Below, one piece after another: positions 36,201 to 45,976 of a stretch of DNA of 64,000 nt. The stretch is from contig CALURI010000005.1 in assembly GCA_944323135.1 (NCBI GenBank), positions 62,001 through 126,000 on the forward strand, written 5' to 3'. Origin of the DNA: Candidatus Gastranaerophilales bacterium (GTDB taxonomy: Bacteria > Cyanobacteriota > Vampirovibrionia > Gastranaerophilales > Gastranaerophilaceae). The position numbers and the translations under genes were made by a program. How positions within the stretch are numbered: the stretch's first letter is position 1; each line of letters begins with the position of its first letter. The notes below the pieces were generated by a model. The model did no database searches, was not told the origin of the DNA, and saw nothing but the letters and a program-made list of their open reading frames with translations.

Positions 36201-37613
36201 ATGAAAGAAAGAATTCTTTTATTTACCATAGTTTTTGGACTCGGCATTTTCATATATATATTTCAAAGTTACTTTAATACAGTATGGGGGCTTGCACTTT
36301 TATGCACATTCATGTTTATTTATGCGCTCTTCATGAACCTTTCATACAAACTTAAAAAACGTAAATTACAAAAATTCCCACAAGTAATTAACGAAAATTA
36401 CAAACCGTTTGTATCAATCATGGTTCCAGCACATAATGAAGAATCTGTTATTGAAAATACTATCAATAATATTTTAAATATGAATTATGAAAACTTTGAA
36501 ATTATAGTAATAGATGACAGAAGTTCTGATAATACCGCTTCTGTTATAAAAGATTTAGAACAAAAATATGATAAAGTTACTGCTCTTATTCGTCCTATGG
36601 ACGCATTCCCCGGCAAATCCGCAGTTTTAAATGACGCATTTAAAATAGCAAAAGGAGAAGCTATCCTTGTATTTGATGCAGATGCAACAATCGATTCTGA
36701 CTTTTTAACAAAACTTGTTCCATATCTTGAACCTAAAGATGTAGGAGCAGTTCAGGCAAGAAAAGTTATTAGAAATAAAAATGCAAACCTATTAACAAGA
36801 TGTCAAAATAATGAATATACAATGGATACCCATTTTCAAACCGGCAGAGATTCTATTAAAGGTGCTGTTGAACTTCGCGGAAACGGAGAACTCATTAAAA
36901 GACAGGCAATAGAAGATATTGGCGGTTGGAATAACTATACACTAGTTGATGATTTAGACATGTCTACAAGACTTCATATTAAAGGGTGGGATATAAGATT
37001 TTGCCCTGATGCAATAGTATATGAAGAAGGAATTATATATTTAAGACCTTTGTATAGACAGAGAAGGCGCTGGTTAGAAGGAACTATAAGAAGATATCTT
37101 GAATATGCCGGAGATGTATTATTTTCAAAAGATATGTCTTTACGTGCAAGCCTTGATATGACCGCTTATATAACTCAATTTATTATGCCCGGATGGTTTG
37201 TTATGGAAATTCTCATCAGAGGATTTAAAGTTCTGGCTAAACAAGCCCCGCCTCACATGCTTTATTCTTCTATCTTTATAGGTTGTGCAATAGGTTTTGG
37301 ATTTTTCTTTGCAGCAAGATATGCATTAAGACGATATGATTATATGCCGAGATTTGATGCTACTTTTGAAGCTCTTGAGACATCAGTTTATCTATTCATA
37401 ATCTGGTTCCCTCTTGTTTTATATATTTGCTTTAAAATATTATTTATGAAAAAAGATATGAATTGGGGAAAAACTGCCCACGGTCTTGTAATGGAAGAAG
37501 AAGCAAGTATTAAAGCATTTATAAAAAAAGAATTACAAAAAACAAAAGAATATACAAAAGAATATACTGAAAAATACAGAGAAAAATTAAAACAAATACT
37601 GGCCGAAAAATAA
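36201..37613 (+). CDS. Membrane glycosyltransferase family 2 (processive type)
   Basis: This 470-residue protein has two N-terminal membrane segments (about residues 5-50), a cytoplasmic GT2 domain and further C-terminal membrane segments. The catalytic signature of processive enzymes such as cellulose and poly-GlcNAc synthases is complete: VIDDRSS, FDADA, LVDDLD and QRRRW. The product is probably an exopolysaccharide; the sugar cannot be told. No accessory polysaccharide genes are beside it. The last 25 residues are Lys/Glu-rich coil. The nearest GGAG is 17 bases from the ATG, so ribosome binding may be weak. Confidence 0.88.
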   Translation: MKERILLFTIVFGLGIFIYIFQSYFNTVWGLALLCTFMFIYALFMNLSYKLKKRKLQKFPQVINENYKPFVSIMVPAHNEESVIENTINNILNMNYENFEIIVIDDRSSDNTASVIKDLEQKYDKVTALIRPMDAFPGKSAVLNDAFKIAKGEAILVFDADATIDSDFLTKLVPYLEPKDVGAVQARKVIRNKNANLLTRCQNNEYTMDTHFQTGRDSIKGAVELRGNGELIKRQAIEDIGGWNNYTLVDDLDMSTRLHIKGWDIRFCPDAIVYEEGIIYLRPLYRQRRRWLEGTIRRYLEYAGDVLFSKDMSLRASLDMTAYITQFIMPGWFVMEILIRGFKVLAKQAPPHMLYSSIFIGCAIGFGFFFAARYALRRYDYMPRFDATFEALETSVYLFIIWFPLVLYICFKILFMKKDMNWGKTAHGLVMEEEASIKAFIKKELQKTKEYTKEYTEKYREKLKQILAEK

Positions 37614-37636
37614 ATTATAAAGGAGAAAACAGCAAA

Positions 37637-38170
37637 ATGACAACAGAAACAACTATCGATGTAAGAAATAAAATCAGATCAGTTAAAGATTTTCCAAAAC
37701 CAGGGATAATATTTCGTGATATTACAACTGCCCTAAAAGATCCTGAAACATTGAAAGTAATGATAGATTATCTTTGCTCACAATTTAAAGATGTAAAAAT
37801 CGATTATGTAGCAGGTATTGAAAGCCGCGGTTTTATATTCGGAATGCCAATGGCATACAAACTTGATGCAGGTTTTGTACCTATAAGAAAGCCAAACAAA
37901 CTTCCTGCTGAAACATATTCCCAAGAATATTCTCTTGAATATGGGACTGACAAAATCGAAGTACATAAAGACGCATTTGAGCCAGGTGCTAACGTTTTAA
38001 TTGTAGATGATTTACTTGCAACTGGCGGAACAGCAGAAGCCGCTTGTAAACTTGTTAAAAAAACCGGTGCAAATTTAGTTGGTATAGCATTTTTAATTGA
38101 ATTAACAGACCTCAACGGAAGAGAAAGACTAACAGATTCTCCAAAAACAGTTTCAATGCTTAAATATTAA
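37637..38170 (+). CDS. apt: Adenine phosphoribosyltransferase
   Basis: Apt salvages adenine with PRPP to AMP. The PRPP-binding motif VLIVDDLLATGGTAEAA (about residues 116-132) and the N-terminal RNKIRSVKDFPKPGIIFRDI are characteristic; 177 residues is normal. An AAAGGAG site precedes the ATG. It lies 23 bp after the glycosyltransferase gene and is followed by a strong terminator. Confidence 0.96.
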   Translation: MTTETTIDVRNKIRSVKDFPKPGIIFRDITTALKDPETLKVMIDYLCSQFKDVKIDYVAGIESRGFIFGMPMAYKLDAGFVPIRKPNKLPAETYSQEYSLEYGTDKIEVHKDAFEPGANVLIVDDLLATGGTAEAACKLVKKTGANLVGIAFLIELTDLNGRERLTDSPKTVSMLKY

Positions 38171-38192
38171 TATATAAAACTTAAATATAAGT

Positions 38193-38224
38193 AAAAAAAT
38201 CAGGAAAAATTCCTGATTTTTTTT
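38193..38224 (+). terminator. Terminator after apt
   Basis: The stem AAAAATCAGGA/TCCTGATTTTT (38195-38205 and 38211-38221) runs into a T-tract. The A-rich left arm could also serve the convergent LOG gene. Confidence 0.88.
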
Positions 38225-38256
38225 ACTTATTTCGACGATTATCAACTTTCACGTTA

Positions 38257-38850
38257 TTATCTTTTGTAAATCTGCTCTTTCGTAACTGCAATATTCTTAG
38301 GTTCGTAATTTTTCAAATATTCTACAGCATCAAAAGGCGTTGAAGCAACAAAAAATAATTCACGAGCACTATCCGATGCGAATTTTAACTCTATAATTTG
38401 TTCAAAAAAATCTATTAACTTATCATAAAAACCATTAATATTTAAAATCACTATCGGTTTATTATTATATCCCAATTGTTTTTGCACAATCATTTCAGAT
38501 AATTCTTCCAAAGTCCCAAAACCTCCGGGAAGAGCTACAACAGCATCAGAAATTTCATCCATTTTAGCTTTTCTGCTTCGCATACAAGGGGTTACAAAAA
38601 GTTCTACACATTCATCTGTATTAACTCCCATATTATGCAATTTTTCAGGCATTACTCCAATAATTTGGCAACCATTTTCCTTAACTTTATTGGCACAAGC
38701 CCACATTAATCCTAATGAACTTCCACCATAAACCATATCAAAACCTGCCTTGCCAAGCAAATCACCAAATTCTTCGGCAACAACATAATAAGATGACTCC
38801 AAATAATTACAAGATGAAGCAAAAACACAAACTCGTTTTATATCAGTCAT
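38257..38850 (-). CDS. LOG-family protein (TIGR00730 Rossmann fold)
   Basis: LOG-family nucleotide-binding protein of 197 residues. The signature PGGFGTLEEL (about residues 96-105) and the preceding MRSRKAKM are the PGGxGTxxE and substrate Arg elements of nucleoside 5'-monophosphate phosphoribohydrolases (lysine decarboxylase-like in old annotations). The ATG at 38850 overlaps the upstream gene by eight bases and its GGAGG site lies in that gene's end. It is the last gene of a five-gene minus-strand cluster. Confidence 0.9.
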   Translation of the reverse strand: MTDIKRVCVFASSCNYLESSYYVVAEEFGDLLGKAGFDMVYGGSSLGLMWACANKVKENGCQIIGVMPEKLHNMGVNTDECVELFVTPCMRSRKAKMDEISDAVVALPGGFGTLEELSEMIVQKQLGYNNKPIVILNINGFYDKLIDFFEQIIELKFASDSARELFFVASTPFDAVEYLKNYEPKNIAVTKEQIYKR

Positions 38851-39484
38851 CAAATCCTCCGCCTATTTTATAGTAATAAGAACAATCAACTCCTGAGCCT
38901 GATTCTGAACAATCTTTTTTAAGCTCATTCATACTTTTATCAAATCCGAAAGGTTCTATCCTTCCGCCATCATAAATATTTATACCGTAAATGTCTTTAC
39001 CCCATCTGTTTGGCGGCAAAAGCCCGTTCATATCAAACATCATTAAAAACCAAACATCTGAGGATTTATCAGTTTTTATATCTTTAAAACCTACAATTGT
39101 ATTATTTTCAGCAAAATAAAAGTCGTCAAAAAAATACAACTGACCTCTATACACACGATTTCCGTTCATATAACGAGGTCTGTAATGTCTTATAGGATAA
39201 TTATCTGTATTTATACGCAAATAAGGCTTTACAACCGTAAGCAAAAGTTCCTCACGCTCTTGAGGAGTTTTCGCTCTGCTCATACTCTTAATCATATCAT
39301 CTGTTATATGAGCATTTATAACCGAAAACATATATTCAACACGATTAAGCTTTTCATTCCATTTTGAAATAAAATTTGCCTGTCTTGAATTTTCTAAAGA
39401 AACCGGAGCTATAAGTAAAAGAACTCCTAACATTACAAATAATGCTATCGAATATTCAAGTTTCCATCGTTTTTTCCCTGCCAT
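38843..39484 (-). CDS. Degenerate pseudopilin-like protein without a processing site
   Basis: This 213-residue protein has a single N-terminal hydrophobic helix (about residues 11-29) but no GFTLAE motif. Its C-terminal part retains hallmarks of the pseudopilin family of this window: DMNGLLPPNRWGKDIYGINI matches D-x-N-G-x-x-x-P-N-x-x-G-x-D, and CSESGSGVDC matches the C-terminal Cys pair. It therefore looks like a pseudopilin C-terminal domain on a non-cleaved anchor. It is embedded between PHP and LOG genes with a GAGG site, and its regulation differs from its relatives. Confidence 0.7.
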   Translation of the reverse strand: MAGKKRWKLEYSIALFVMLGVLLLIAPVSLENSRQANFISKWNEKLNRVEYMFSVINAHITDDMIKSMSRAKTPQEREELLLTVVKPYLRINTDNYPIRHYRPRYMNGNRVYRGQLYFFDDFYFAENNTIVGFKDIKTDKSSDVWFLMMFDMNGLLPPNRWGKDIYGINIYDGGRIEPFGFDKSMNELKKDCSESGSGVDCSYYYKIGGGFDD

Positions 39485-39495
39485 ACAACCTCTTT

Positions 39496-40350
39496 TTAAG
39501 CCATATCGATACGTTTTTTCTCTTCAAGTAATTTCTCATAAACCCATTCCGGAACGAAATTTTTACCAAGTATAATCTGTCCGTTCATAATATTTGGAGC
39601 ATGAAAATCAGAACCGCCGGTAACAATAAGTCCTAATTCTTCTGCCATTGAAGAAAAATATTCAACACAAGCAGGAGTATGCTTTCTGTGATAAGCCTCA
39701 ATCCCTCTTAAGCCATACTGCATAAGTTCTTTTATCAAACTTTCCGCGATATCAAGATCATGAGGATGAGCTATTACAGGGACACCGCCTGCATCATAGA
39801 TTATCTCAACTGCATCTTGCGGAGAAACAGTTTTTCTTTGTACATAAACAGGAGAATTATCGTGAATATATTTTGCATAAGCATCCATAACACTTGTAGT
39901 TCCGCCAGCATTTGTAATAGCTTTAGCAATATGAGGACGCCCGATACTTCCACCGGGAGCTACCTGTTTTTTTATATCTTCAAACTTTATTCTTATACCT
40001 TCTTTTTTTGCCAAAAGACTCAAAATTTCTTTTGTCTGTTTTATACGAGCCTGCTGCTGAACCTTCAATAATTCTTGAAAGTCACTGTTATTTACATCCA
40101 TAAAATAACCCAATATATGGACTTCGTAATTTTTATATAATGTATTAACTTCAATACCCTGAATAATTTCTAATTTATCTTCTTTATTTTCTTGTTTTAA
40201 ATAGTCTTTTGCTACCTTATACGATAGGATATTATCGTGATCAGTCAAAGCTATTGCCTGAAGTCCGACATCTATTGCAGTGTCGACAATCTTTTCGGGT
40301 GAAAATACTCCGTCCGAATAAAGGGTGTGAATGTGCAAATCACTTTTCAT
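39496..40350 (-). CDS. PHP-domain metal-dependent phosphoesterase
   Basis: This 284-residue PHP protein has the metal ligands DLHIHTLYSDG (about residues 4-14), ALTDHDN (about 35-41), a mid-domain PHIAK and a C-terminal GGSDFHAPN. This matches the 3',5'-nucleoside bisphosphate phosphatase/RNase AM (YciV) group, which degrades short RNAs or pAp. Its start overlaps the ymdB stop by 11 bases. Presence beside rny and ymdB fits a role in RNA turnover, which is inference. Confidence 0.9.
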   Translation of the reverse strand: MKSDLHIHTLYSDGVFSPEKIVDTAIDVGLQAIALTDHDNILSYKVAKDYLKQENKEDKLEIIQGIEVNTLYKNYEVHILGYFMDVNNSDFQELLKVQQQARIKQTKEILSLLAKKEGIRIKFEDIKKQVAPGGSIGRPHIAKAITNAGGTTSVMDAYAKYIHDNSPVYVQRKTVSPQDAVEIIYDAGGVPVIAHPHDLDIAESLIKELMQYGLRGIEAYHRKHTPACVEYFSSMAEELGLIVTGGSDFHAPNIMNGQIILGKNFVPEWVYEKLLEEKKRIDMA

Positions 40351-41170
40351 TTTCCTCTTCCTTTTTACTTTTATCTATATAACAAAAAACTCTTTTAATA
40401 GCGACAGTATGCCCGCTTAATTTATCAATGTCAACTTCTACGGCATTTATCTGGACAATATCACTGTCTGCTACATCGTATCTTTCAGGTATTACTGTTG
40501 TAAAACGGTTTAAAGAAGTATTATAATCCATACCTATAACACTTTCTGCACTTCCGCAAAAACCAGCATCAGTTATATACCCCATACCATTAATTATTTG
40601 TTCATCAGCAGTTTGAACATGTGTATGTGTCCCCAAAAATACACTTACCCCAAGCTCTGAGCAAAATCTTCCAAAACATATTTTTTCGGCTGTTGCTTCA
40701 GCATGGAAATCAATAATTACAATAGGAGTAATTTCCTTTAAACGTTGAATTTCTTCTTTTACAACAGTCCAAGGGGATTCCACAGGCGCCATAAATACTC
40801 GCCCCAGCACACTAATTACAGCGACTTTTATTCCATTCGCCAATTCAAAAATTCGGCTTCCCGAGCCTTGAGTATTTTTAGGGTAATTAAAAGGTCTGAT
40901 TAATTTATCAGCACTGTCGATGTAGTTAAAAATTTCTTTCTTGTCCCAAATATGGTTTCCGGAAGTCATACAATCTACGCCATATTCGGATAATTCATTA
41001 TAATTTTTTAAAGTTAGACCAAAACCATGAGATGCATTTTCAACATTAGCAATCACAAAATCATAATTAGCTTTATTTTCATATAAAAAATCCTTCACGG
41101 CATCCCTTCCGGGTCTGCCTACCAAATCTCCGAAAAATAATATTTTTAATATTTTATCATCACTCATCAT
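40340..41170 (-). CDS. ymdB: YmdB-type metallophosphoesterase (TIGR00282)
   Basis: This 276-residue phosphoesterase is related to B. subtilis YmdB, a 2',3'-cyclic nucleotide phosphodiesterase affecting biofilm genes and RNA. Motifs are ILFFGDLVGRPGRDAV, ANVENASHGFG, SGNHIWDKKE and FLGTHTHVQTADEQI. Its location just downstream of rny is the typical ymdA(rny)-ymdB order. Two adjacent ATG codons are possible starts; the first is used. Confidence 0.93.
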   Translation of the reverse strand: MMSDDKILKILFFGDLVGRPGRDAVKDFLYENKANYDFVIANVENASHGFGLTLKNYNELSEYGVDCMTSGNHIWDKKEIFNYIDSADKLIRPFNYPKNTQGSGSRIFELANGIKVAVISVLGRVFMAPVESPWTVVKEEIQRLKEITPIVIIDFHAEATAEKICFGRFCSELGVSVFLGTHTHVQTADEQIINGMGYITDAGFCGSAESVIGMDYNTSLNRFTTVIPERYDVADSDIVQINAVEVDIDKLSGHTVAIKRVFCYIDKSKKEEENEK

Positions 41171-41195
41171 AACTTTATATATTCTAAAGGTTTAA

Positions 41196-41239
41196 GAGCC
41201 GGAAGCTTAGCCATATTCAAAACAGCCTGGCTTCCGCTC
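41196..41239 (-). promoter_or_regulatory. Hairpin between rny and ymdB
   Basis: GAGC-GGAAGC and GCTTCC-G-GCTC pair with one bulged base (41196-41206 with 41230-41239). There is no T-run, so it is probably a processing or attenuation element rather than a full terminator. Confidence 0.45.
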
Positions 41240-41260
41240 CAAAACTTATAGCTTTCTGTT

Positions 41261-42781
41261 TTATTTAGCAATTTCAGTAGTTCTGAACTCTCTTACCACT
41301 GTCACTCTAATTTGTCCCGGATAATCAAGTTCATCTTCAATCCGTTTTGCAACATCTCTTGCAAGCTTTTGAGATGCCAAATCATCAAATCTTTCAGATT
41401 CGACAATAATTCTCACTTCACGTCCTGCCTGAACGGCAAATGACTGTTTTATTCCGTCATAACTGTTCACGATTTCTTCAATTTTTTGAAGACGCTTAAT
41501 ATAAATTTCTAAGGTATCGCGTCTTGCACCGGGTCTGCCTGCAGAAATAGCATCTGCAACCTTAACCAAAACAGCTTCAATCGTATTCGCTACAACATCA
41601 TCATGGTGAGCCTCTATTGCATGTATGACTTCAGGTCTTTCACCATATCTGGAAGCAATTTCAACACCTAATTGAATATGAGTTCCTTCCTGAGTTTGAT
41701 CAACGGCCTTACCAATATCATGTAAAAGCCCTGCACGTTTTGCTATCTTTTCATTTGCACCTATTTCAGCAGCCAACATGCCTGCTATATGACCGACTTC
41801 AAGAGAATGTTTCAAAACATTCTGCCCGTAACTTGTTCTGTAATAAAGACGGCCGAGAGTTTTTATAAGCTCTTTGTTTAAGCCCATAACGCCCATTTCT
41901 AATGCTGCATTTTCGCCTTCTTCCCAGATTTTTTTATCTATTTCATCTTGAGCTTTTTCAACCATTTCTTCAATTCTTACAGGGTGAATACGCCCATCGA
42001 CAATTAATTTTTCCAATGCCAATTTTGCAATTTCACGTCTTACGGGATCAAAACTTGATAATACAACAGCTTCAGGCGTATCATCAATAATCAAATCTAC
42101 ACCGGTTAAAGTTTCTAATGCTCTGATATTACGACCTTCTCTACCGATTATGCGGCCTTTCATTTCATCGTTTGGCAAAGCTACAACAGAAACTGTTGTT
42201 TCAACAACTTGTTCAATCATACATCTTTGCATAGTTGTTGACAAAATTTCTTTTGCTTTTTCCAAAGATGTTTCTTTTATTTTAGCTTCATTTTCACGAA
42301 TTAGTTGCATTTGTTCCTGAGCCAAATCATGTTTTAATTGTTCCAATAACATATTTTTAGCTTCTTCCGCAGACATTCCAGAAATTCTTTCAAGTTCTGT
42401 TGTCTGTTTTTGAACAATTTCTGCCAAATAATCTTCTTTTTCAAGTAATTCATCAAGCTTTCTTTGAGCTTGCAAGTCTTTTTCTGTATATTCTTGAATT
42501 TTATCTTCAAGCATATCTTCACGTTTTGCTAATTTTTGTTCTTGCCTTGCAAGTTCCTGTCTTCTTTCACGTTCTTCTTCGTTTAATTTTTCTCTGTCAT
42601 CTTGCAATTCTTCAATTGCTTTAATTCTAGCTTCTTTTAGGAGCAGTTTTTCTTTCTCTTCCAATGCTTTCTTATCTTTTTCTACAGATACAAGCACGGA
42701 TTTAGTTTTGCTTTGCTGGACAAACAGCACAGCGACTAATGCTATTACCGCAATAATCGCAATAATCAATAAAAAGTCCAT
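41261..42781 (-). CDS. rny: Ribonuclease Y
   Basis: Membrane-anchored endoribonuclease that starts mRNA decay. The order is an N-terminal transmembrane helix (about residues 2-22), a long coiled coil (about 30-190), a KH domain with [15 protein letters not shown] (about 211-225), and an HD domain with [10 protein letters not shown] (about 353-362) and EAHHDDV. 506 residues is normal. ymdB and PHP genes follow, and ricT, whose product acts on RNase Y in Bacillus, is at 12.6 kb. The 266-bp upstream region holds a CTCGATA/TATCGAG hairpin (42830-42852). Confidence 0.97.
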   Translation of the reverse strand: MDFLLIIAIIAVIALVAVLFVQQSKTKSVLVSVEKDKKALEEKEKLLLKEARIKAIEELQDDREKLNEEERERRQELARQEQKLAKREDMLEDKIQEYTEKDLQAQRKLDELLEKEDYLAEIVQKQTTELERISGMSAEEAKNMLLEQLKHDLAQEQMQLIRENEAKIKETSLEKAKEILSTTMQRCMIEQVVETTVSVVALPNDEMKGRIIGREGRNIRALETLTGVDLIIDDTPEAVVLSSFDPVRREIAKLALEKLIVDGRIHPVRIEEMVEKAQDEIDKKIWEEGENAALEMGVMGLNKELIKTLGRLYYRTSYGQNVLKHSLEVGHIAGMLAAEIGANEKIAKRAGLLHDIGKAVDQTQEGTHIQLGVEIASRYGERPEVIHAIEAHHDDVVANTIEAVLVKVADAISAGRPGARRDTLEIYIKRLQKIEEIVNSYDGIKQSFAVQAGREVRIIVESERFDDLASQKLARDVAKRIEDELDYPGQIRVTVVREFRTTEIAK

Positions 42782-42993
42782 AAAGTTTTATACCTTATCC
42801 TTTTCTATTTTTTAATAATACACGCAATGCTCGATACATATATCCTATCGAGCCGTAAACTATTTAAATATTTAAATAAATTTTATTGCATATATTTCCA
42901 AAAAATATTTACCTACTACATCTGTCAACATCATATCATGATAATAGATTTTTGTATAGTATTAATTTAAAAATTGATACATATTAAAGCGGA

Positions 42994-43022
42994 TTTACAA
43001 ATACAGGTTAAGATGTTATACT
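42994..43022 (+). promoter_or_regulatory. Promoter of pepA
   Basis: TTTACA (42994-42999), a 17-base spacer ending in TGT, then TATACT (43017-43022). An extended -10 is present. The pepA ATG is 25 bases downstream. Confidence 0.75.
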
Positions 43023-43047
43023 AACAACCGAAAAAGGAGAGAGAAAT

Positions 43048-44448
43048 ATGGAAATTAAAGTTTCACAAAACGTTAAAAATACTCCTGTAGAAGTTTTGGT
43101 TATCAATAAGTTTGAGGGTGAAAAGACATCTGAAGAACTTGCAAATACCTATGCTGTTGATAAAGATCACTTCGAAGGGAAATTCGGTCAAACATATTTG
43201 TTACATACTTTAGGGAAAATCCCTGCTGACAAAATTTTAATTATCGGTTTCGGCAAAAAAGAAGAATTCGACCATAATAAAATGCGTGAAGCAGTTGCAA
43301 AATCAATAAAAAAATTGCAGCAAATCAAAGCAAAAAAAGCTGCTTTTGATTTTGATGTAAACGCTGATTACGGGAAATCAGCAGCAATTGGTGCTATGAT
43401 TGCAGATTATGCTTATGACATATATAAATCAGAAAAAGCACATCATTTAGATGAAATTACATTTGCAAGATTTTCAGAAAACGAAATACAAGAAGGTATT
43501 GTTTTCGGGGAAGCAATGAAATTTACAAGAGATTTAGCAAACTCTCCCGCTCAAATTGCAACACCTGCTAAACTTGCAGAAATTGCAAAAAATCTTGAAG
43601 GAATTGAAACTAAAGTATTCGATAAAGAAGAAATTGAAAGAATGGGAATGGGAGCATATTTAGCAGTCGGACAGGGAAGTATACAACCGCCGAAATTCAT
43701 TCACATGAAATACACAGGCAAAAATGTTAAGAAAAAAATTGCCCTAATCGGAAAAGGAATTTGTTTTGATTCCGGCGGTCTTGATATTAAACCGGCATCA
43801 TCAATGCTTACGATGAAAGATGATATGTCAGGAGCAGCTTGTATATTAGGTGTAATGAAAGCACTATCAAAATTGCAACCTGATATGGAAGTACATGGTA
43901 TCATCGCAGCGTGTGAAAATATGCCATCAGGATCATCTTACAAACCGGGAGATATTTTAACAGCCAAGAACGGAAAAACTATCGAAGTCGATAACACAGA
44001 TGCAGAAGGAAGATTAACTCTTGCAGATGCACTATGTTATGCTTGTGAGCTTGGTGTTGATGAAGTAATTGATATCGCGACTTTAACCGGTGCTTGTATG
44101 GTAGCATTAGGGACAGTAGCCTCAGGAATTATGGGCAATGACGAAGAAATGATTAACCGCATAATCAAAACAGCAAAAGATTCTGGAGAGACATACTGGC
44201 AATTACCGATGTTCAGTGAATATTTTGACAGTCTAAAATCTGATATTGCAGATATGAAAAACACTGGTTCTCGTAACGGTGGCGCATCTGCTGCAGGGTT
44301 ATTCTTACAACAATTTGTAAAAGATACAAAATGGTGCCACATTGATATTGCAGGTACGGCCTATATTGAAAAGCCTCAAAAAGAATTTATAGCAGGGGCA
44401 ACAGGCGCAGGAGTCAGAACTCTTTTAAACTATGTAACAGAAAAATAA
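43048..44448 (+). CDS. pepA: Leucyl (cytosol) aminopeptidase, M17 family
   Basis: Di-zinc aminopeptidase that trims N-terminal residues. The metal and catalytic region is intact: GKGICFDSGGLDIKPA, DDMSGAA and the signature NTDAEGRLTLADAL (about residues 316-329). 466 residues is slightly shorter than E. coli PepA, mainly in the N-terminal domain. An AAAGGAGAG site precedes the ATG. It is monocistronic, with its own promoter and terminator. Confidence 0.96.
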   Translation: MEIKVSQNVKNTPVEVLVINKFEGEKTSEELANTYAVDKDHFEGKFGQTYLLHTLGKIPADKILIIGFGKKEEFDHNKMREAVAKSIKKLQQIKAKKAAFDFDVNADYGKSAAIGAMIADYAYDIYKSEKAHHLDEITFARFSENEIQEGIVFGEAMKFTRDLANSPAQIATPAKLAEIAKNLEGIETKVFDKEEIERMGMGAYLAVGQGSIQPPKFIHMKYTGKNVKKKIALIGKGICFDSGGLDIKPASSMLTMKDDMSGAACILGVMKALSKLQPDMEVHGIIAACENMPSGSSYKPGDILTAKNGKTIEVDNTDAEGRLTLADALCYACELGVDEVIDIATLTGACMVALGTVASGIMGNDEEMINRIIKTAKDSGETYWQLPMFSEYFDSLKSDIADMKNTGSRNGGASAAGLFLQQFVKDTKWCHIDIAGTAYIEKPQKEFIAGATGAGVRTLLNYVTEK

Positions 44449-44457
44449 TAATAAAAA

Positions 44458-44507
44458 CTTAAAAAAAATGGGATGACTGAAATAAGATGTCACCCCATTT
44501 TTTTAAC
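44458..44507. terminator. Terminator between pepA and the amidase gene
   Basis: AAATGGGATGAC and GTCACCCCATTT pair with one A-C mismatch, flanked by A and T runs, so it can serve both convergent genes. Confidence 0.8.
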
Positions 44508-44523
44508 TTATAAAAATAAGAAA

Positions 44524-45885
44524 TTATTTGGAAAAATATCTTTCCAAACTGTCTGCAATTGCTTTTGCATATTGCTTTTGAAATTCAGGATTAATTAAGT
44601 TTGCATTATCTTCAGGATTTATAAGATAAGAAACTTCGATCAACAAACTCAATGCCTTTGTATTTCTGACAACTGCAAGACTTCCTTGACGCACCTTGTC
44701 ATTTGGCACTCCTATTTCAGAAACAACCGTATCCATAATCATATCTGCAATCGGTTTTGCTTGCGGGTAGTAATAATAAATACTTGTACCTCTGTTTTTA
44801 TTAGGATCCTTACCATCCGGCAAAGCATTGCCATGAATACTGATAAATACAACAGCATTCCCGTAATTTGCAATTTCAACTCTATCTTTCAGGCTTACGT
44901 AATTATCCCCTTTTCTCGTCATAATAACGTGAGCTCCGCGTTTTTTTAATTCAGATTCAACAAGTTTTGCAATTGATAAATTTATATCTTTCTCTTTATT
45001 TCCGAGACAAGCTGTAGCACCGAATTCATCACCGCCATGTCCTGCATCAATTGCTATTCTTATATTATGTAAAGGACGCCAAGAATTTGTAATAATAGGC
45101 TTTCTTATTTTCAAAATAAAATCGTTTCCTTTATATTCTCCGCTATAACCAATCAATTTCCTTCCGCTTAATGCATCTTTTATAGGGAAATTAAAAATAT
45201 AAGTATAATTTTCCTGATCCTTCACATTATAAAATTTCATCAAAAAAGGATCACCCTCAGCCATTTCAAAAGGAACTTGCTTATTCAGATGAAATACAAA
45301 TACGAAATAACCTTTTTCATCAAGATATTCATAACCGCTTAACTCTGCTAAGTCAAAATTATTTGAACTGTCTGTTTTTACATCTGATTTTGAAATCCAA
45401 CCATAATTATCTTTCCCGAGAATAACCCGATAAAAACCGTCTTTTTCTCCGTCAACCCATAATTTTATATCCTTTGGCAGATGTGACATTCTGTTAATTC
45501 CGCTATCAATAGGAGTCGAACGCAAAGGTGCATCTTTTGTCGTTACCAGAAGCATTTTTTTTGTATTGTACGGAATAAAATTTGAAGACAAAATACATGT
45601 ATACTTAACATCAGGTTTTGTTATAACAAAAATTTCTCTTTGCTCACCGGATTGTATAACAAAAGTATTTGCACCGCTGTTTAAAGGTACAACGTATGCA
45701 AAAGCTCCAGTAGGATGTAAAGGAACATCTTCTCCGTTAATCTTTATAGGTGAATTTGATGAACCTATAAAAAATGTTGAATTTGCATTTATAAGCACAT
45801 CATTTTTTTTGGGATACACAATATCAAATGCAAATGATTGCGAACCTATTAACAATAACCCCAATAATAAAAATATTTTTTTCAT
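44524..45885 (-). CDS. N-acetylmuramoyl-L-alanine amidase (Amidase_3) with SH3-like region
   Basis: Secreted peptidoglycan amidase of 453 residues. The signal peptide is MKKIFLLLGLLLIGSQSFA. A middle segment (about residues 110-155) resembles a bacterial SH3 domain, and the C-terminal zinc-dependent Amidase_3 domain (about 265-450) has IAIDAGHGGDEFG, the EKDINLSIAK glutamate, SIHGNA and the catalytic Glu in LLIEVSYLINPEDN. It would cut the bond between MurNAc and the stem peptide at division or remodelling. The ATG at 45885 is six bases after TATAAT (45892-45897), with no ribosome-binding site: a leaderless candidate. Confidence 0.93.
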   Translation of the reverse strand: MKKIFLLLGLLLIGSQSFAFDIVYPKKNDVLINANSTFFIGSSNSPIKINGEDVPLHPTGAFAYVVPLNSGANTFVIQSGEQREIFVITKPDVKYTCILSSNFIPYNTKKMLLVTTKDAPLRSTPIDSGINRMSHLPKDIKLWVDGEKDGFYRVILGKDNYGWISKSDVKTDSSNNFDLAELSGYEYLDEKGYFVFVFHLNKQVPFEMAEGDPFLMKFYNVKDQENYTYIFNFPIKDALSGRKLIGYSGEYKGNDFILKIRKPIITNSWRPLHNIRIAIDAGHGGDEFGATACLGNKEKDINLSIAKLVESELKKRGAHVIMTRKGDNYVSLKDRVEIANYGNAVVFISIHGNALPDGKDPNKNRGTSIYYYYPQAKPIADMIMDTVVSEIGVPNDKVRQGSLAVVRNTKALSLLIEVSYLINPEDNANLINPEFQKQYAKAIADSLERYFSK

Positions 45886-45976
45886 AAAAACATTATATAA
45901 CAAAGTTAAAATTATTTAATATTTATAAATTTTACTATTCCTTATGCTAAAATAAAAAAATAAAGAGGGATATGTT

